Part shown: one piece after another, positions 17,025 through 25,700 of the stretch | Layout of the letters: each line of letters opens with the position of its first letter | How positions within the stretch are numbered: position 1 is the stretch's first letter | Assembly: GCA_947457075.1 (NCBI GenBank) | Contig: CANGUG010000007.1 | Span: 62,001-126,000 of the forward strand | DNA: 64,000 bases | From: Bacteroidota bacterium | GTDB lineage: Bacteria; Bacteroidota; Bacteroidia; Chitinophagales; Chitinophagaceae | Direction of reading: 5' to 3' | Notes under the pieces: generated by a model | The model's input: only the letters and a program-made list of their open reading frames with translations | Databases searched by the model: none | What the model was told of the DNA's origin: nothing | Position numbers and translations under genes: made by a program

Positions 17025-18125
17025 ATGGATATGAGTCAGGACATCAAAAAACCAATTATCGGCTTTAGCTGTGGCGATTTAAACGGCGTAGGCATTGAAT
17101 TAATCATTAAATCCTTGTCAGACAGTCGCTTATTGGACTTTATGGTTCCAGTTATTTTTGCCAGCAACAAAAGCCTCCATTTTTATAAAAAGTTGAGCCC
17201 TGAATTTGCCATCAACTATTCCTCCATTCCCGATTTATCAAAAATTAATCCTAAGCAAGTAAATTTAATCAACTGCTGGGAGGAAGACGTAAATATCACC
17301 CCAGGTGAATTAACCGATGATGGCGGAAAATATGCTTTCATTTCATTACAACAAGCAGTAGCTGCTTTAAAGGAAAAAAAGATTGATGGTTTAGTAACAG
17401 CCCCTATTCATAAAAAAAATATTCAATCCCCTGAATTTAATTTTAGTGGCCACACTCCTTATTTGCAACATGCATTTGGCAATACTGAAAACCTAATGTT
17501 ATTGGTAGCAGAAAATTTAAGGATGGCATTGGTTACAGAACATGTCACAGTGCAGGACATTGCAAAACACATTACCAAGGATAAGATTAAGCAAAAACTG
17601 CAAATATTAAATAGTAGTTTGCAAAGGGACTTTGGTATTGATAAACCACGCATTGCGGTTTTGGCTTTGAATCCACATGCAGGAGATGAGGGATTAATTG
17701 GAAAAGAAGAAATTGAAATAATTCGTCCCGCTGTAAAAGAAAGCAAAGGTCAAATGCTGGCTTACGGCCCCTATTCGGCTGATGCATTTTTTGCAAGAGG
17801 CGCACACGAAAAATTTGATGGCGTCTTGGCAATGTACCATGATCAAGGCCTGATCCCCTTTAAATCATTGGCTTTTGGAGAGGGCGTTAATTTTACAGCA
17901 GGATTACCCATTGTTAGAACCAGTCCTGATCATGGCACTGCGTTTGATATTGCAGGCAAAAACAAAGCCGATGCTGCTTCCTTTACAGCAAGTATTTTTG
18001 AATGTGTGCGCATTATTCATGCACGTCAAGGATACAGAGATATGCGTTTGAATCCATTGAAAAAAATTAGTGCACGTATGTTTGCCAATGCTAAAGATGA
18101 AACTTTAGAAGAATCTAATTACTAA
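17025..18125 (+). CDS. pdxA: 4-hydroxythreonine-4-phosphate dehydrogenase PdxA
   Basis: PdxA oxidises 4-phosphohydroxy-L-threonine in the DXP-dependent pyridoxal 5'-phosphate pathway. The ~366-residue protein shows GFSCGDLNGVGIELI at its N-terminus, the metal-binding His in FSGHTPYL and the C-terminal signature SPDHGTAFDIAGK. A TTG at 16998 would extend it upstream. I prefer ATG 17025 (or 17031), because the TTG overlaps the divergent promoter region and the conserved part begins right after the ATGs. A TACTTTTA -7-like box lies at 17005-17012. It is convergent with the exported-protein operon, with 15 bases between. Confidence 0.94.
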   Translation: MDMSQDIKKPIIGFSCGDLNGVGIELIIKSLSDSRLLDFMVPVIFASNKSLHFYKKLSPEFAINYSSIPDLSKINPKQVNLINCWEEDVNITPGELTDDGGKYAFISLQQAVAALKEKKIDGLVTAPIHKKNIQSPEFNFSGHTPYLQHAFGNTENLMLLVAENLRMALVTEHVTVQDIAKHITKDKIKQKLQILNSSLQRDFGIDKPRIAVLALNPHAGDEGLIGKEEIEIIRPAVKESKGQMLAYGPYSADAFFARGAHEKFDGVLAMYHDQGLIPFKSLAFGEGVNFTAGLPIVRTSPDHGTAFDIAGKNKADAASFTASIFECVRIIHARQGYRDMRLNPLKKISARMFANAKDETLEESNY

Positions 18126-18140
18126 TGGAAACCCCTCAAT

Positions 18141-18767
18141 TTAAAAAGGACAGGACTGCCTAAATTCATCTAAACTTTGCTTACCCCAGGTAGGTAAAAG
18201 TGGCTGTGGCAATTGCTTACTTAATAATTGTCTAGCTTTAATAAGGATGGGTTTACTCTTTTCACAACCACCGCCAAAAAGTACAGGAAGATTCAATTTT
18301 AAACTCGCTTCCAATACATAGATTCTTGGATTGTATGCGTTTATCTTTTTTGCCTTTGCTAGCGGTTCATAAATACTTTTTTCGAAACTTAACCAACGCA
18401 AATAAGGGTTCACCGCCATCTTTGCTGTTTTGGCCATAGAAAGGGCACAATAATTTTCATCATTGGCTTGTATCGCTATGGATTTGTTGGCCCAATAAAT
18501 TGCTTTATCTGCATTAACATCTGCATTTTGTTTTTGCTTTAAACTTAATCGGGCATACAAAATGGATAGATAATAGGCAGGTAGCCATTCATTCACATTG
18601 GACTGTGCAATTTTCTCAAACTTTGACAACAACCCGCTAGGTTCATTTTGGGCAGTAGATTTATTAAATTCTGCCACGGCTTCCATGAAAGGAGCACTCG
18701 TATTAACTTGAGCGATCCCATTAAAGGAAAACTGGGAAACAAATAATATAACTATCCATAAACGCAT
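18141..18767 (-). CDS. Exported protein of unknown function, TPR-like
   Basis: I do not recognise a named family. The 208-residue product starts at ATG 18767 (the frame can be extended only to a TTG). It begins with a signal peptide (MRLWIVILFVSQFSFNGIAQ) and is predicted to be periplasmic. The mature part is helical, with repeated Ala/Tyr/Trp-rich segments (LPAYYLSILYARL, KAIYWANKSIAI, PRIYVLEASL), suggesting tetratricopeptide-like helices. It follows the LolA-like gene by 10 bases, so the two are probably co-transcribed and may share a role in envelope lipoprotein handling. Confidence 0.7.
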   Translation of the reverse strand: MRLWIVILFVSQFSFNGIAQVNTSAPFMEAVAEFNKSTAQNEPSGLLSKFEKIAQSNVNEWLPAYYLSILYARLSLKQKQNADVNADKAIYWANKSIAIQANDENYCALSMAKTAKMAVNPYLRWLSFEKSIYEPLAKAKKINAYNPRIYVLEASLKLNLPVLFGGGCEKSKPILIKARQLLSKQLPQPLLPTWGKQSLDEFRQSCPF

Positions 18768-18777
18768 AGCATGCAAT

Positions 18778-19461
18778 TTAAAAAATAGTATTTGGAATAC
18801 CTTTATTTATAATGTAATTATTGTAAGTGATTTCAACAGTCCCCTTTTTGTTTTTAAGGAGCTTTTTCTTGGCAGCAGGATCCTCATCACCAAACTCTAA
18901 TGTTATTCCATTGGGTAATTTATAATCCTTTGTATTAAAGCTAAAAATAATTTTGCTCGCTAAACCATACTGGGCATAAGAACCATATTGCATAGTAATT
19001 TCATAACTACCGTTTTCCTTAGTGGTCGTAGCAGTTTTATACACCAAGGCTTCCACGGGATCAATCCATAAAGTAGAAATTACCCAGTCCAAATTATCAT
19101 CGTTGGGAATGAGTTTTACTACGGTTAACGTTTTTCCATTTACCACCTGCGTTCCACCTGGAATCGTAGAATACTTTTTGGTATTTAACAAGGTATTGAT
19201 GGTAAGAGAAACCCCACCTTTAGGAAGCAATGAAATACCACCCTCCTTTTTTACTTTTAATAAATTTGGCTTTTTAAAATACACTTTCACTTTACCAAGC
19301 GAAGCCTTAATGAAGGATACATCTGTTTTCATCACACCTTCCGCAACATAATCATTCACCAAAGCTAATTTTTTACTTACTTTTTCAATTAAAGGATCTA
19401 CCTGCGCAAAGCCTGCATGGGTAAAACACAATAACAACAAAGAAACAACCATTTTTTTCAT
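18778..19461 (-). CDS. LolA-like outer-membrane lipoprotein carrier protein
   Basis: The ~227-residue protein starts at ATG 19461 (an upstream TTG is less likely). It has a signal peptide ending near THAGFAQ and a beta-rich body with features of the LolA/LolB fold: V...YFKKPNLLKVKKEGG, an LNTKKYST turn and WIDPVEALVYK in the second half. LolA carries lipoproteins across the periplasm. Divergent LolA-like proteins are common in Bacteroidota, so this may serve a specific client. It lies downstream of an ABC permease gene (15 bases) and upstream of a TPR-like exported protein, probably as one operon. Confidence 0.78.
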   Translation of the reverse strand: MKKMVVSLLLLCFTHAGFAQVDPLIEKVSKKLALVNDYVAEGVMKTDVSFIKASLGKVKVYFKKPNLLKVKKEGGISLLPKGGVSLTINTLLNTKKYSTIPGGTQVVNGKTLTVVKLIPNDDNLDWVISTLWIDPVEALVYKTATTTKENGSYEITMQYGSYAQYGLASKIIFSFNTKDYKLPNGITLEFGDEDPAAKKKLLKNKKGTVEITYNNYIINKGIPNTIF

Positions 19462-19476
19462 AACCAAGGTTTATAA

Positions 19477-20352
19477 TTAGCTTAGGATATCTTTTTTCTT
19501 AGTGATATAAACAGCAACAGTGACAAATAAAATTATATGCGCGCTAAGCACCAATAAAGAATTTTTTATTTTGGCAATATTTAAAATAGAACCTGCAATA
19601 GCCTCATTATCCTCATTTACTTGAATATCAAAAAACTCCTTCCAATTATTCATATGGGTGGTAAACAAGTAGGGTTTGATGATGGAAAATAAAGGAATAT
19701 TCAGGGTACTTAAAATGGTGAAAAACACAATAGCACTCATGGTACCCACAATAGGACCAATTGAATTATTGGCCATGCTTGACATTAAAAAACCAAGGGC
19801 AGTCACCGTTAATAGCGAAAAGCTAGCAAATACAAAAGCCCCCACATAACGCCATAAAACATCTTTTTCCTGAATTAATACCACATAATTGGACTTCATC
19901 AAAAACAAGTCGTCAGTGCCAAAAACCCACATACTCACAAACAAAGCCAAAAAAGCAAGCCATATAAGTAACACAATGGTATAAATACTAGCTGCAATAA
20001 ATTTACCCAATACCCACTGCGTTCTGGTAAATGGTGTGGAGAATAGTAATCGCAAAGTACCTAAATTGGCTTCCCCTGAAATCATATCTGCAGCAATTAA
20101 AGCAACCAATAAAGGAACATGGACTAATAATAATTGTAATAAAATATAACAAATCAGATATCCATTTAATACTTTACCATCCACTGTTAAAGTATCATTA
20201 ATATCTTTCATTAAAAAGGCAGCATAGGATTGTCCATCTACTTTTAATCCAAATTGAATCACTACAATCAATGCGGCAATAGCACCAAAAGCAATATAGG
20301 TTCTGGGACGTCTAAAAATTTTATACAGCTCAAAAGATATAATTGCCTTCAT
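19477..20352 (-). CDS. ABC-2 type transporter permease
   Basis: The 291-residue protein has six hydrophobic segments: near the N-terminus (~19-35), at ~66-88 and ~115-137, and three more in the C-terminal half. The large extracytoplasmic loop after TM1 and the LGTLRLLFSTPFTRTQWVLGK cytoplasmic segment are typical of ABC-2 permeases such as NatB/GldF relatives. The start codon overlaps the stop of the ATPase gene by one base (TAATG), so the two are translationally coupled. Together they form an exporter whose substrate is unknown; the LolA-like protein downstream hints at an envelope role. Confidence 0.88.
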   Translation of the reverse strand: MKAIISFELYKIFRRPRTYIAFGAIAALIVVIQFGLKVDGQSYAAFLMKDINDTLTVDGKVLNGYLICYILLQLLLVHVPLLVALIAADMISGEANLGTLRLLFSTPFTRTQWVLGKFIAASIYTIVLLIWLAFLALFVSMWVFGTDDLFLMKSNYVVLIQEKDVLWRYVGAFVFASFSLLTVTALGFLMSSMANNSIGPIVGTMSAIVFFTILSTLNIPLFSIIKPYLFTTHMNNWKEFFDIQVNEDNEAIAGSILNIAKIKNSLLVLSAHIILFVTVAVYITKKKDILS

Positions 20353-21260
20353 TAATTTGAGTTTGAAGTGAGTTGTAAAAAATAATCTTCCAATGAATTC
20401 CTGCTTTCTACACTGATCAAACCTACGCCTGCATTTACTAAAAACTGATTTAATAAAGGGATTTCAAAATGAGGAAGAGACAAATAAATTCCCTCGGTTC
20501 TTTTTAATAAATAATTACTATAACTGCCTGCTAAAATCACCTGAAGTGCTTGTTCATCATTGGTAGTGGTAAGATGTACAATCATTTTATTGGGATCCAG
20601 CATTGTTTGAATTGGGCCATCGGCTAATTTTTTACCCTTATGCAAAATTAAAATATGCGATGCCATTTGTTCTATTTCAGAAAGAATATGAGAGGATACC
20701 AATATGGTCTTGCCCTCCTCCTTTGCTAAATACTGAATTAAATTTCTGATATCTGAAATACCCTGCGGATCCAATCCATTGGTGGGTTCGTCTAATATAA
20801 TTAAAGAAGGATTGTGCAATAAAGCAATGCCAATACCCAACCTTTGCTTCATACCTAATGAAAAAGTTTGCACTTTGTCCTTTGAACGATCTAATAAACC
20901 TACTTTCCTTAAAGTGTCCTCGATCGCATTGGGTTTTATTTTTTTGCTTCTCAATTTTGCAAATAATTGCAAATGTTCTTTTGCGGATAAGTAAGGATAC
21001 AAATCGGGTCTTTCAATGATGGCTCCAATTTCTTCTAATACTTCATTGCGGTTGTCTTGAATAGAATGTCCGAAAATTTCAATATTGCCACTTGTAGGAT
21101 GTATCAGCGATAATAACATTCGAATAGTAGTGCTCTTACCTGATCCATTTTGTCCTAAAAATCCAAATACCTGGCCCTCCTGTACCTCAAAACTAAGGCC
21201 GTCCACCGCTTTAAGGGCGCCAAAATGTTTACTTACATTATTTACATGAATCACCGACAT
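20352..21260 (-). CDS. ABC transporter ATP-binding protein
   Basis: The 302-residue ATPase has Walker A GQNGSGKST (36-44), the signature FSLGMKQRLG (133-142), Walker B LIILDEPTNGLDP (from ~153) and the switch His in LVSSHILSE. The C-terminal ~90-residue extension is typical of the CcmA/NatA-type exporters that pair with ABC-2 permeases. It is coupled by a one-base overlap to the permease gene. A strong terminator directly upstream (21273-21301) separates it from the ATP synthase operon, so it needs its own promoter within the ~12 bases before its ATG, or else read-through. Confidence 0.93.
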   Translation of the reverse strand: MSVIHVNNVSKHFGALKAVDGLSFEVQEGQVFGFLGQNGSGKSTTIRMLLSLIHPTSGNIEIFGHSIQDNRNEVLEEIGAIIERPDLYPYLSAKEHLQLFAKLRSKKIKPNAIEDTLRKVGLLDRSKDKVQTFSLGMKQRLGIGIALLHNPSLIILDEPTNGLDPQGISDIRNLIQYLAKEEGKTILVSSHILSEIEQMASHILILHKGKKLADGPIQTMLDPNKMIVHLTTTNDEQALQVILAGSYSNYLLKRTEGIYLSLPHFEIPLLNQFLVNAGVGLISVESRNSLEDYFLQLTSNSN

Positions 21261-21272
21261 ACCATAATAACA

Positions 21273-21301
21273 AAAAACCCTGAACTTAGTTCAGGGTTTT
21301 T
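21273..21301 (-). terminator. Intrinsic terminator of the ATP synthase operon
   Basis: A perfect 13-bp stem pairs 21273-21285 with 21289-21301 around a 3-base loop. The core is CCCTGAAC and A6 gives the U-tract on the minus transcript. It lies 18 bases after the atpA stop. Confidence 0.92.
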
Positions 21302-21318
21302 AAATATAAACTGTTGTA

Positions 21319-22896
21319 CTATTTGTATTGAGGTATCAAGCTATTTGCTAAATCTACCATTTGTTTTAATCCGTCTTCAGGTAAATTGCCTTTTTTGAAC
21401 TCAGCCAATACATTTGGCAATTTGTTGGTCATTTCTAACAAGAAATGATCTTCAAACGCTTTTACGTTTTTAACTGCTACTTCTTTCAATAAACCTTGTG
21501 TACCCAAGTAAATAATTGCTACTTGTTTTTCCACAGTAAATGGAGTGTATTGAGCTTGCTTTAAGATTTCTACGTTTCTAGCACCTTTATCAATTACGTT
21601 TTTAGTCGCTGGATCCAAGTCACCACCAAACTTAGAGAAGGCCTCTAATTCACGGTATAAGGCTTGGTCTAATTTTAAAGTACCAGATACTTTTTTCATG
21701 GACTTAATTTGCGCATTACCACCCACACGACTTACAGAGATACCCACGTTGATCGCTGGACGAATACCTGCGTTGAACAAGTTACCTTCCAAGAAAATTT
21801 GTCCGTCGGTAATGGAGATTACGTTGGTTGGGATATACGCAGATACGTCACCTGCTTGCGTTTCAATAATCGGCAATGCTGTTAAGGATCCACCGCCTTT
21901 TACCAAATGCTTGATAGAAGCTGGTAAGTCATTCATGTTTTTAGCGATCTCATCGTTGGCAATTACTTTCGCAGCACGCTCTAATAAACGACTATGTAAG
22001 TAGAATACATCCCCTGGATAAGCCTCACGACCTGGCGGACGACGTAATAACAATGAAACCTCACGATAAGCCACCGCTTGCTTTGATAAGTCATCAAATA
22101 CGATTAATGCTGGTTTACCACAATCACGGAAAAACTCACCCACTGCTGCACCCGCAAATGGAGCGTAGAATTGTTGAGGAGCTGGATCCGCTGCAGAAGC
22201 TGCCACGATAGTTGTATAAGCCATCGCACCATTATCCTCTAATGTTTTCATCACACCGGCAATAGTAGAAGCTTTTTGACCAATCGCAACATATATACAA
22301 TATACAGGTTGACCTGCATCGTAGAATTCTTTTTGATTGATAATGGTATCCACACAAATGGCTGTTTTACCAGTTTGACGGTCACCAATAACCAATTCAC
22401 GTTGTCCACGTCCAATAGGAATCATCGCATCGATTGCTTTGATACCCGTTTGTAATGGCTCTTTTACAGGCTCACGGAAAATTACCCCTGGTGCTTTACG
22501 CTCCAATGGCATTTCATACAATTCACCTTTAATTGGACCTTTACCATCAATAGGTTCACCCAACATATTAATAACACGACCTACTAAACCATCACCTACT
22601 TTAATAGATGCGATCTGGCCAGTTCTTTTTACTTTGTCTCCTTCTTTAATAGCCTTGCTATCACCCATCATTACCACACCCACATTGTCTTCTTCCAAGT
22701 TCAAAGCAATTGCTTTTACACCGTTTTCAAACTCCACCAATTCACCACTGCTCACACCATTTAATCCATATACACGAGCAATACCATCACCCACTTGTAA
22801 TACGGTACCTACTTCTTCTAAATCAGCACTTGCATTAAAGTTGCTTAATTGCTGTCTAAGAATCGCTGATATTTCATCCGGCTTAATGTCCACCAT
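21319..22896 (-). CDS. atpA: ATP synthase F1 subunit alpha
   Basis: Alpha forms the non-catalytic nucleotide sites of the F1 hexamer. The 525-residue protein has the P-loop GDRQTGKT (171-178), the [13 protein letters not shown] segment with the conserved arginine that reaches the catalytic site, and the alpha-specific N-terminal domain that contacts delta. The length is typical. It is the last gene of atpB-E-F-H-A. In most operons atpG (gamma) follows, but here a terminator and an ABC transporter follow, so gamma, beta and epsilon must be encoded elsewhere. Confidence 0.98.
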   Translation of the reverse strand: MVDIKPDEISAILRQQLSNFNASADLEEVGTVLQVGDGIARVYGLNGVSSGELVEFENGVKAIALNLEEDNVGVVMMGDSKAIKEGDKVKRTGQIASIKVGDGLVGRVINMLGEPIDGKGPIKGELYEMPLERKAPGVIFREPVKEPLQTGIKAIDAMIPIGRGQRELVIGDRQTGKTAICVDTIINQKEFYDAGQPVYCIYVAIGQKASTIAGVMKTLEDNGAMAYTTIVAASAADPAPQQFYAPFAGAAVGEFFRDCGKPALIVFDDLSKQAVAYREVSLLLRRPPGREAYPGDVFYLHSRLLERAAKVIANDEIAKNMNDLPASIKHLVKGGGSLTALPIIETQAGDVSAYIPTNVISITDGQIFLEGNLFNAGIRPAINVGISVSRVGGNAQIKSMKKVSGTLKLDQALYRELEAFSKFGGDLDPATKNVIDKGARNVEILKQAQYTPFTVEKQVAIIYLGTQGLLKEVAVKNVKAFEDHFLLEMTNKLPNVLAEFKKGNLPEDGLKQMVDLANSLIPQYK

Positions 22897-22922
22897 AAAA
22901 TGCTATTTTAATAAATGATAAT

Positions 22923-23483
22923 TTAAAGTTTTCCTATGTATTCGTTGCTTAAAAATTGTTTCTTAATATCTCTTAAGTCTCTAGCGATACTTGCATCTAC
23001 CAAGTTGTTGTTGAACTCCAATACAAAACCACCAATTAAGGCGTCGTCTGTCTTAGTTGTCAATTCAACTGTAGCAAATTTAGTTTCTGCTTTCACTTTA
23101 TCTTCAATTGACTTTTTTAATTCAGCCCCTACTTCAACAGCAGTTGTTAAAGTCACTTGGTGAATTCCTTTTAATTCGTTGTATTGCTCAATAAAGGCTG
23201 TAGCCATTTCTGGCAAATCGCGCTCTCTTCCTTTTTTCACCAACAAAACGGTAAATGAATTGGTAAGCACGCTTACTTTATCCTTAGTCACCGAATTGAT
23301 AATGCTATTTTTTTGATCTGCATTGATGATTGGACTACGCAACAAATTCACAAACTCGCTACTTGCATGGCAAACAGCTTGTAAATATTTCATATCGGCA
23401 TATACTACTTCCAATTGACCTTGCTCTTGAGCAAGCCCTAGTAAGCTTTTTGCGTATCTACCTGCTAAACGTGCGTTCGACAT
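22923..23483 (-). CDS. atpH: ATP synthase F1 subunit delta
   Basis: Delta (OSCP) joins the top of F1 to the b-subunit stalk. The 186-residue protein has the N-terminal helical bundle beginning ARLAGRYAKSLLGLA and the C-terminal segment with DALIGGFVLEFNNNLVDASI, the conserved end motif of the family. It lies between atpF (6 bases) and atpA (26 bases) on the same strand, the canonical order. Confidence 0.96.
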   Translation of the reverse strand: MSNARLAGRYAKSLLGLAQEQGQLEVVYADMKYLQAVCHASSEFVNLLRSPIINADQKNSIINSVTKDKVSVLTNSFTVLLVKKGRERDLPEMATAFIEQYNELKGIHQVTLTTAVEVGAELKKSIEDKVKAETKFATVELTTKTDDALIGGFVLEFNNNLVDASIARDLRDIKKQFLSNEYIGKL

Positions 23484-23489
23484 TTTTTA

Positions 23490-23999
23490 TTAATTTAATT
23501 TAACACCATCTGCCAATTGCTTAATGTAGCTTTCTTGATCGGCTTTATTAGACAATTCTTTTCTTAATACTTTTTCGGCGACTTCAACCACTAATGCACC
23601 TACTTGATTTTTTACTTCAGTCAATGCGGCATTTTTTTGTTGCGTAATAGCTAATTGTGCATCTGCTAAAATTCTGTCATACTCTGACTTAGCTTTATCT
23701 TTTGCGTCAGCTACCATTTTCTCAGAAGCTTCTTTTGCCTCTTTAATCAACACCGCTCTTTCTTCACGGGCTTTCGCCAACAATGCTTCGTTTTCATTTT
23801 GCATGGCAGTGATTTCCGCTTTCATTTTGTCTGCCTTTAACAAAGCTTCTTCAATACCGCTTTCACGTTCATTGATGGCTTTGATAATGGGCTTCCATGC
23901 AAACTTGCCTAATACTACTAGTAAAAGCAAAAAAGCAATGGTATTCCAAAATACTAATCCAATATCTGGGAGTACTAAAGGGTTTATTTCTAATAACAT
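23490..23999 (-). CDS. atpF: ATP synthase F0 subunit b
   Basis: The b subunit forms the peripheral stalk. The 169-residue protein has one transmembrane helix (~14-32) with the WNTIAFLLLLVVLGKFAWKPI pattern, followed by a long charged coiled coil (~40-150). The length is typical. It is separated from atpE by 146 bases that contain a strong hairpin with a U-run, unlike the tight spacing of the following genes. This may set the ratio of c to b subunits. Confidence 0.96.
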   Translation of the reverse strand: MLLEINPLVLPDIGLVFWNTIAFLLLLVVLGKFAWKPIIKAINERESGIEEALLKADKMKAEITAMQNENEALLAKAREERAVLIKEAKEASEKMVADAKDKAKSEYDRILADAQLAITQQKNAALTEVKNQVGALVVEVAEKVLRKELSNKADQESYIKQLADGVKLN

Positions 24000-24065
24000 A
24001 AGGATCTTATTATCGATTATAAATTTCTTCTTTTTTCAGTTCTATTGATACAGTTTTTTCAACTT

Positions 24066-24104
24066 AAAAATTATAGGCCCATCGCCCTGTGCTAGGGCCT
24101 ATAA
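24066..24104 (-). terminator. Terminator-like hairpin between atpE and atpF
   Basis: TTATAGGCCC (24071-24080) is the exact reverse complement of GGGCCTATAA (24095-24104), with a 14-base loop. On the minus strand five U follow at once (A5 at 24066-24070). The loop can form a competing GCCCT/AGGGC pairing. Being inside the operon, it is more likely a partial terminator or an mRNA-stabilising structure after the atpE message. Confidence 0.7.
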
Positions 24105-24145
24105 TAAGTTTCGAAATCTTGTCTAGGACAAAATTCCAACATGGA

Positions 24146-24379
<234 letters not shown>

Positions 24380-24405
24380 TTATTGAAAAAATCTTTAAAA
24401 TATTT

Positions 24406-25569
24406 TTAGTGATGTGCTAAATCTTTATGTTCTCCATGCCCTTCCTCATGATGATGGTGCTCCTCGGTAGCCATGCCAATATACATTGCAGCCAACATCG
24501 TAAAAATGAAGGCTTGTAAAAATGCAACCAACAACTCAATCATGCCAATGAACACTGCAAATGGAACTGCAATCGCAGAAGCAAAAACAGTTTTGAATAT
24601 AAAAATTAAACAAATCAAACTTAATACGAGAATGTGGCCTGCAGTAATGTTTGCGAATAAACGAATCATTAAGGAGATAGGCTTGGTGAATACCCCGATT
24701 AACTCGATAGGTGCTAAGAACAATTTCATGCTCCAATGCATCCCTGGCATCCAGAAAATGTGTTCCCAATAGCTTTTGTTCGCGCTCAAATTCACCACGA
24801 TAAATACGAAAACAGCTAATGTCATCGTAAATGCAATGTTACCACTCACATTCGCTCCACCTGGGAAGAAAGGAATTAATCCTAAAAAGTTATTGATCAA
24901 AATCAAAAAGAAAATTGTTAACAAGAAAGGCAAGTACTTACCCGCTTTCTTTGCACCAATATTTGGAATAGCTACCTCGTCTCTTACAAACAAAATGATA
25001 GGTTCCATGAAAGATTGTAAACCTTTCGGTGCAGAAGTAACCCCTCTTTTTTTGTAGGCTGCAGCTGAACTTAACAATACCACCAATAAAATAAATACAG
25101 AAACAAATAAACTTGCTACGTTCTTGGTAATTGACAAATCCCATAATTGCTTATTGGCTTCCTTGTCCTCATTGCCATTGGCATCTACTATTTTTAATTT
25201 GCCCTCAATTAATTTGTAATCAAAATTTCCTTTGTACACCGCTGGCTCATGATGTTCATCCATTAATTTTTCAGAAGAGAAAAATTCAAAGCCTTTGTTT
25301 GTTTTTACAATCACTGGCAAGTGAATTGAGGTGTGTCCCCATAAATGCCAACTATGATCGTCTTTAATGTGCTCTAAAATAGTTTCAGTTACATTGAATG
25401 CTTCTTCTTTTTTAGCACCATGCTCGGTTGAAGGCTGTTCCTGAGTGGCTACTCCATTCGAATCCACCGCTACTGCCTTATTTTCGTTCGCCAAAAGCGA
25501 GGTAGAAAATAACAATGCAAATAGGCCAAAACTCACTACCAGCAAAGATTTTATGCGACTACAACTCAT
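24406..25569 (-). CDS. atpB: ATP synthase F0 subunit a, with exported N-terminal extension
   Basis: Subunit a holds the proton half-channels. The C-terminal ~250 residues have the membrane core, with the essential arginine in PISLMIRLFANITAGH. Before it, a signal-peptide-like segment (SLLVVSFGLFALLFSTSLLA) and ~120 polar residues form an extracytoplasmic extension, as in other Bacteroidota. The C-terminus is His/Glu-rich (HHHHEEGHGEHKD). The frame runs to 25623, but I choose ATG 25569 (387 residues): an exact -7 element lies at 25590-25597, downstream of the longer start, and the signal peptide begins here. It is the first gene of the atp operon; no atpI is seen. Confidence 0.94.
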   Translation of the reverse strand: MSCSRIKSLLVVSFGLFALLFSTSLLANENKAVAVDSNGVATQEQPSTEHGAKKEEAFNVTETILEHIKDDHSWHLWGHTSIHLPVIVKTNKGFEFFSSEKLMDEHHEPAVYKGNFDYKLIEGKLKIVDANGNEDKEANKQLWDLSITKNVASLFVSVFILLVVLLSSAAAYKKRGVTSAPKGLQSFMEPIILFVRDEVAIPNIGAKKAGKYLPFLLTIFFLILINNFLGLIPFFPGGANVSGNIAFTMTLAVFVFIVVNLSANKSYWEHIFWMPGMHWSMKLFLAPIELIGVFTKPISLMIRLFANITAGHILVLSLICLIFIFKTVFASAIAVPFAVFIGMIELLVAFLQAFIFTMLAAMYIGMATEEHHHHEEGHGEHKDLAHH

Positions 25570-25589
25570 AACTATCTTAAAATTTGCGG

Positions 25590-25597
25590 CAAAGATA
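25590..25597 (-). promoter_or_regulatory. Promoter -7 element of the ATP synthase operon
   Basis: The minus strand reads TATCTTTG, an exact TAnnTTTG match, ending 20 bases before the chosen atpB ATG. It rules out the in-frame start at 25623. Confidence 0.6.
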
Positions 25598-25700
25598 GGA
25601 ATAAAGCGGCTTAAAATCAGCAATTATGCATAGAATCTTGAGGGGGAGATAGAAAAAAGTATTAAAAATTAAGTCATTGAAAATCAGTTAGTTGCATAAT

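Noticed and set aside
25570..25623. Longer AtpB starting at 25623
   Set aside because: An exact -7 element at 25590-25597 lies downstream of that start, and a normal signal peptide begins at 25569.
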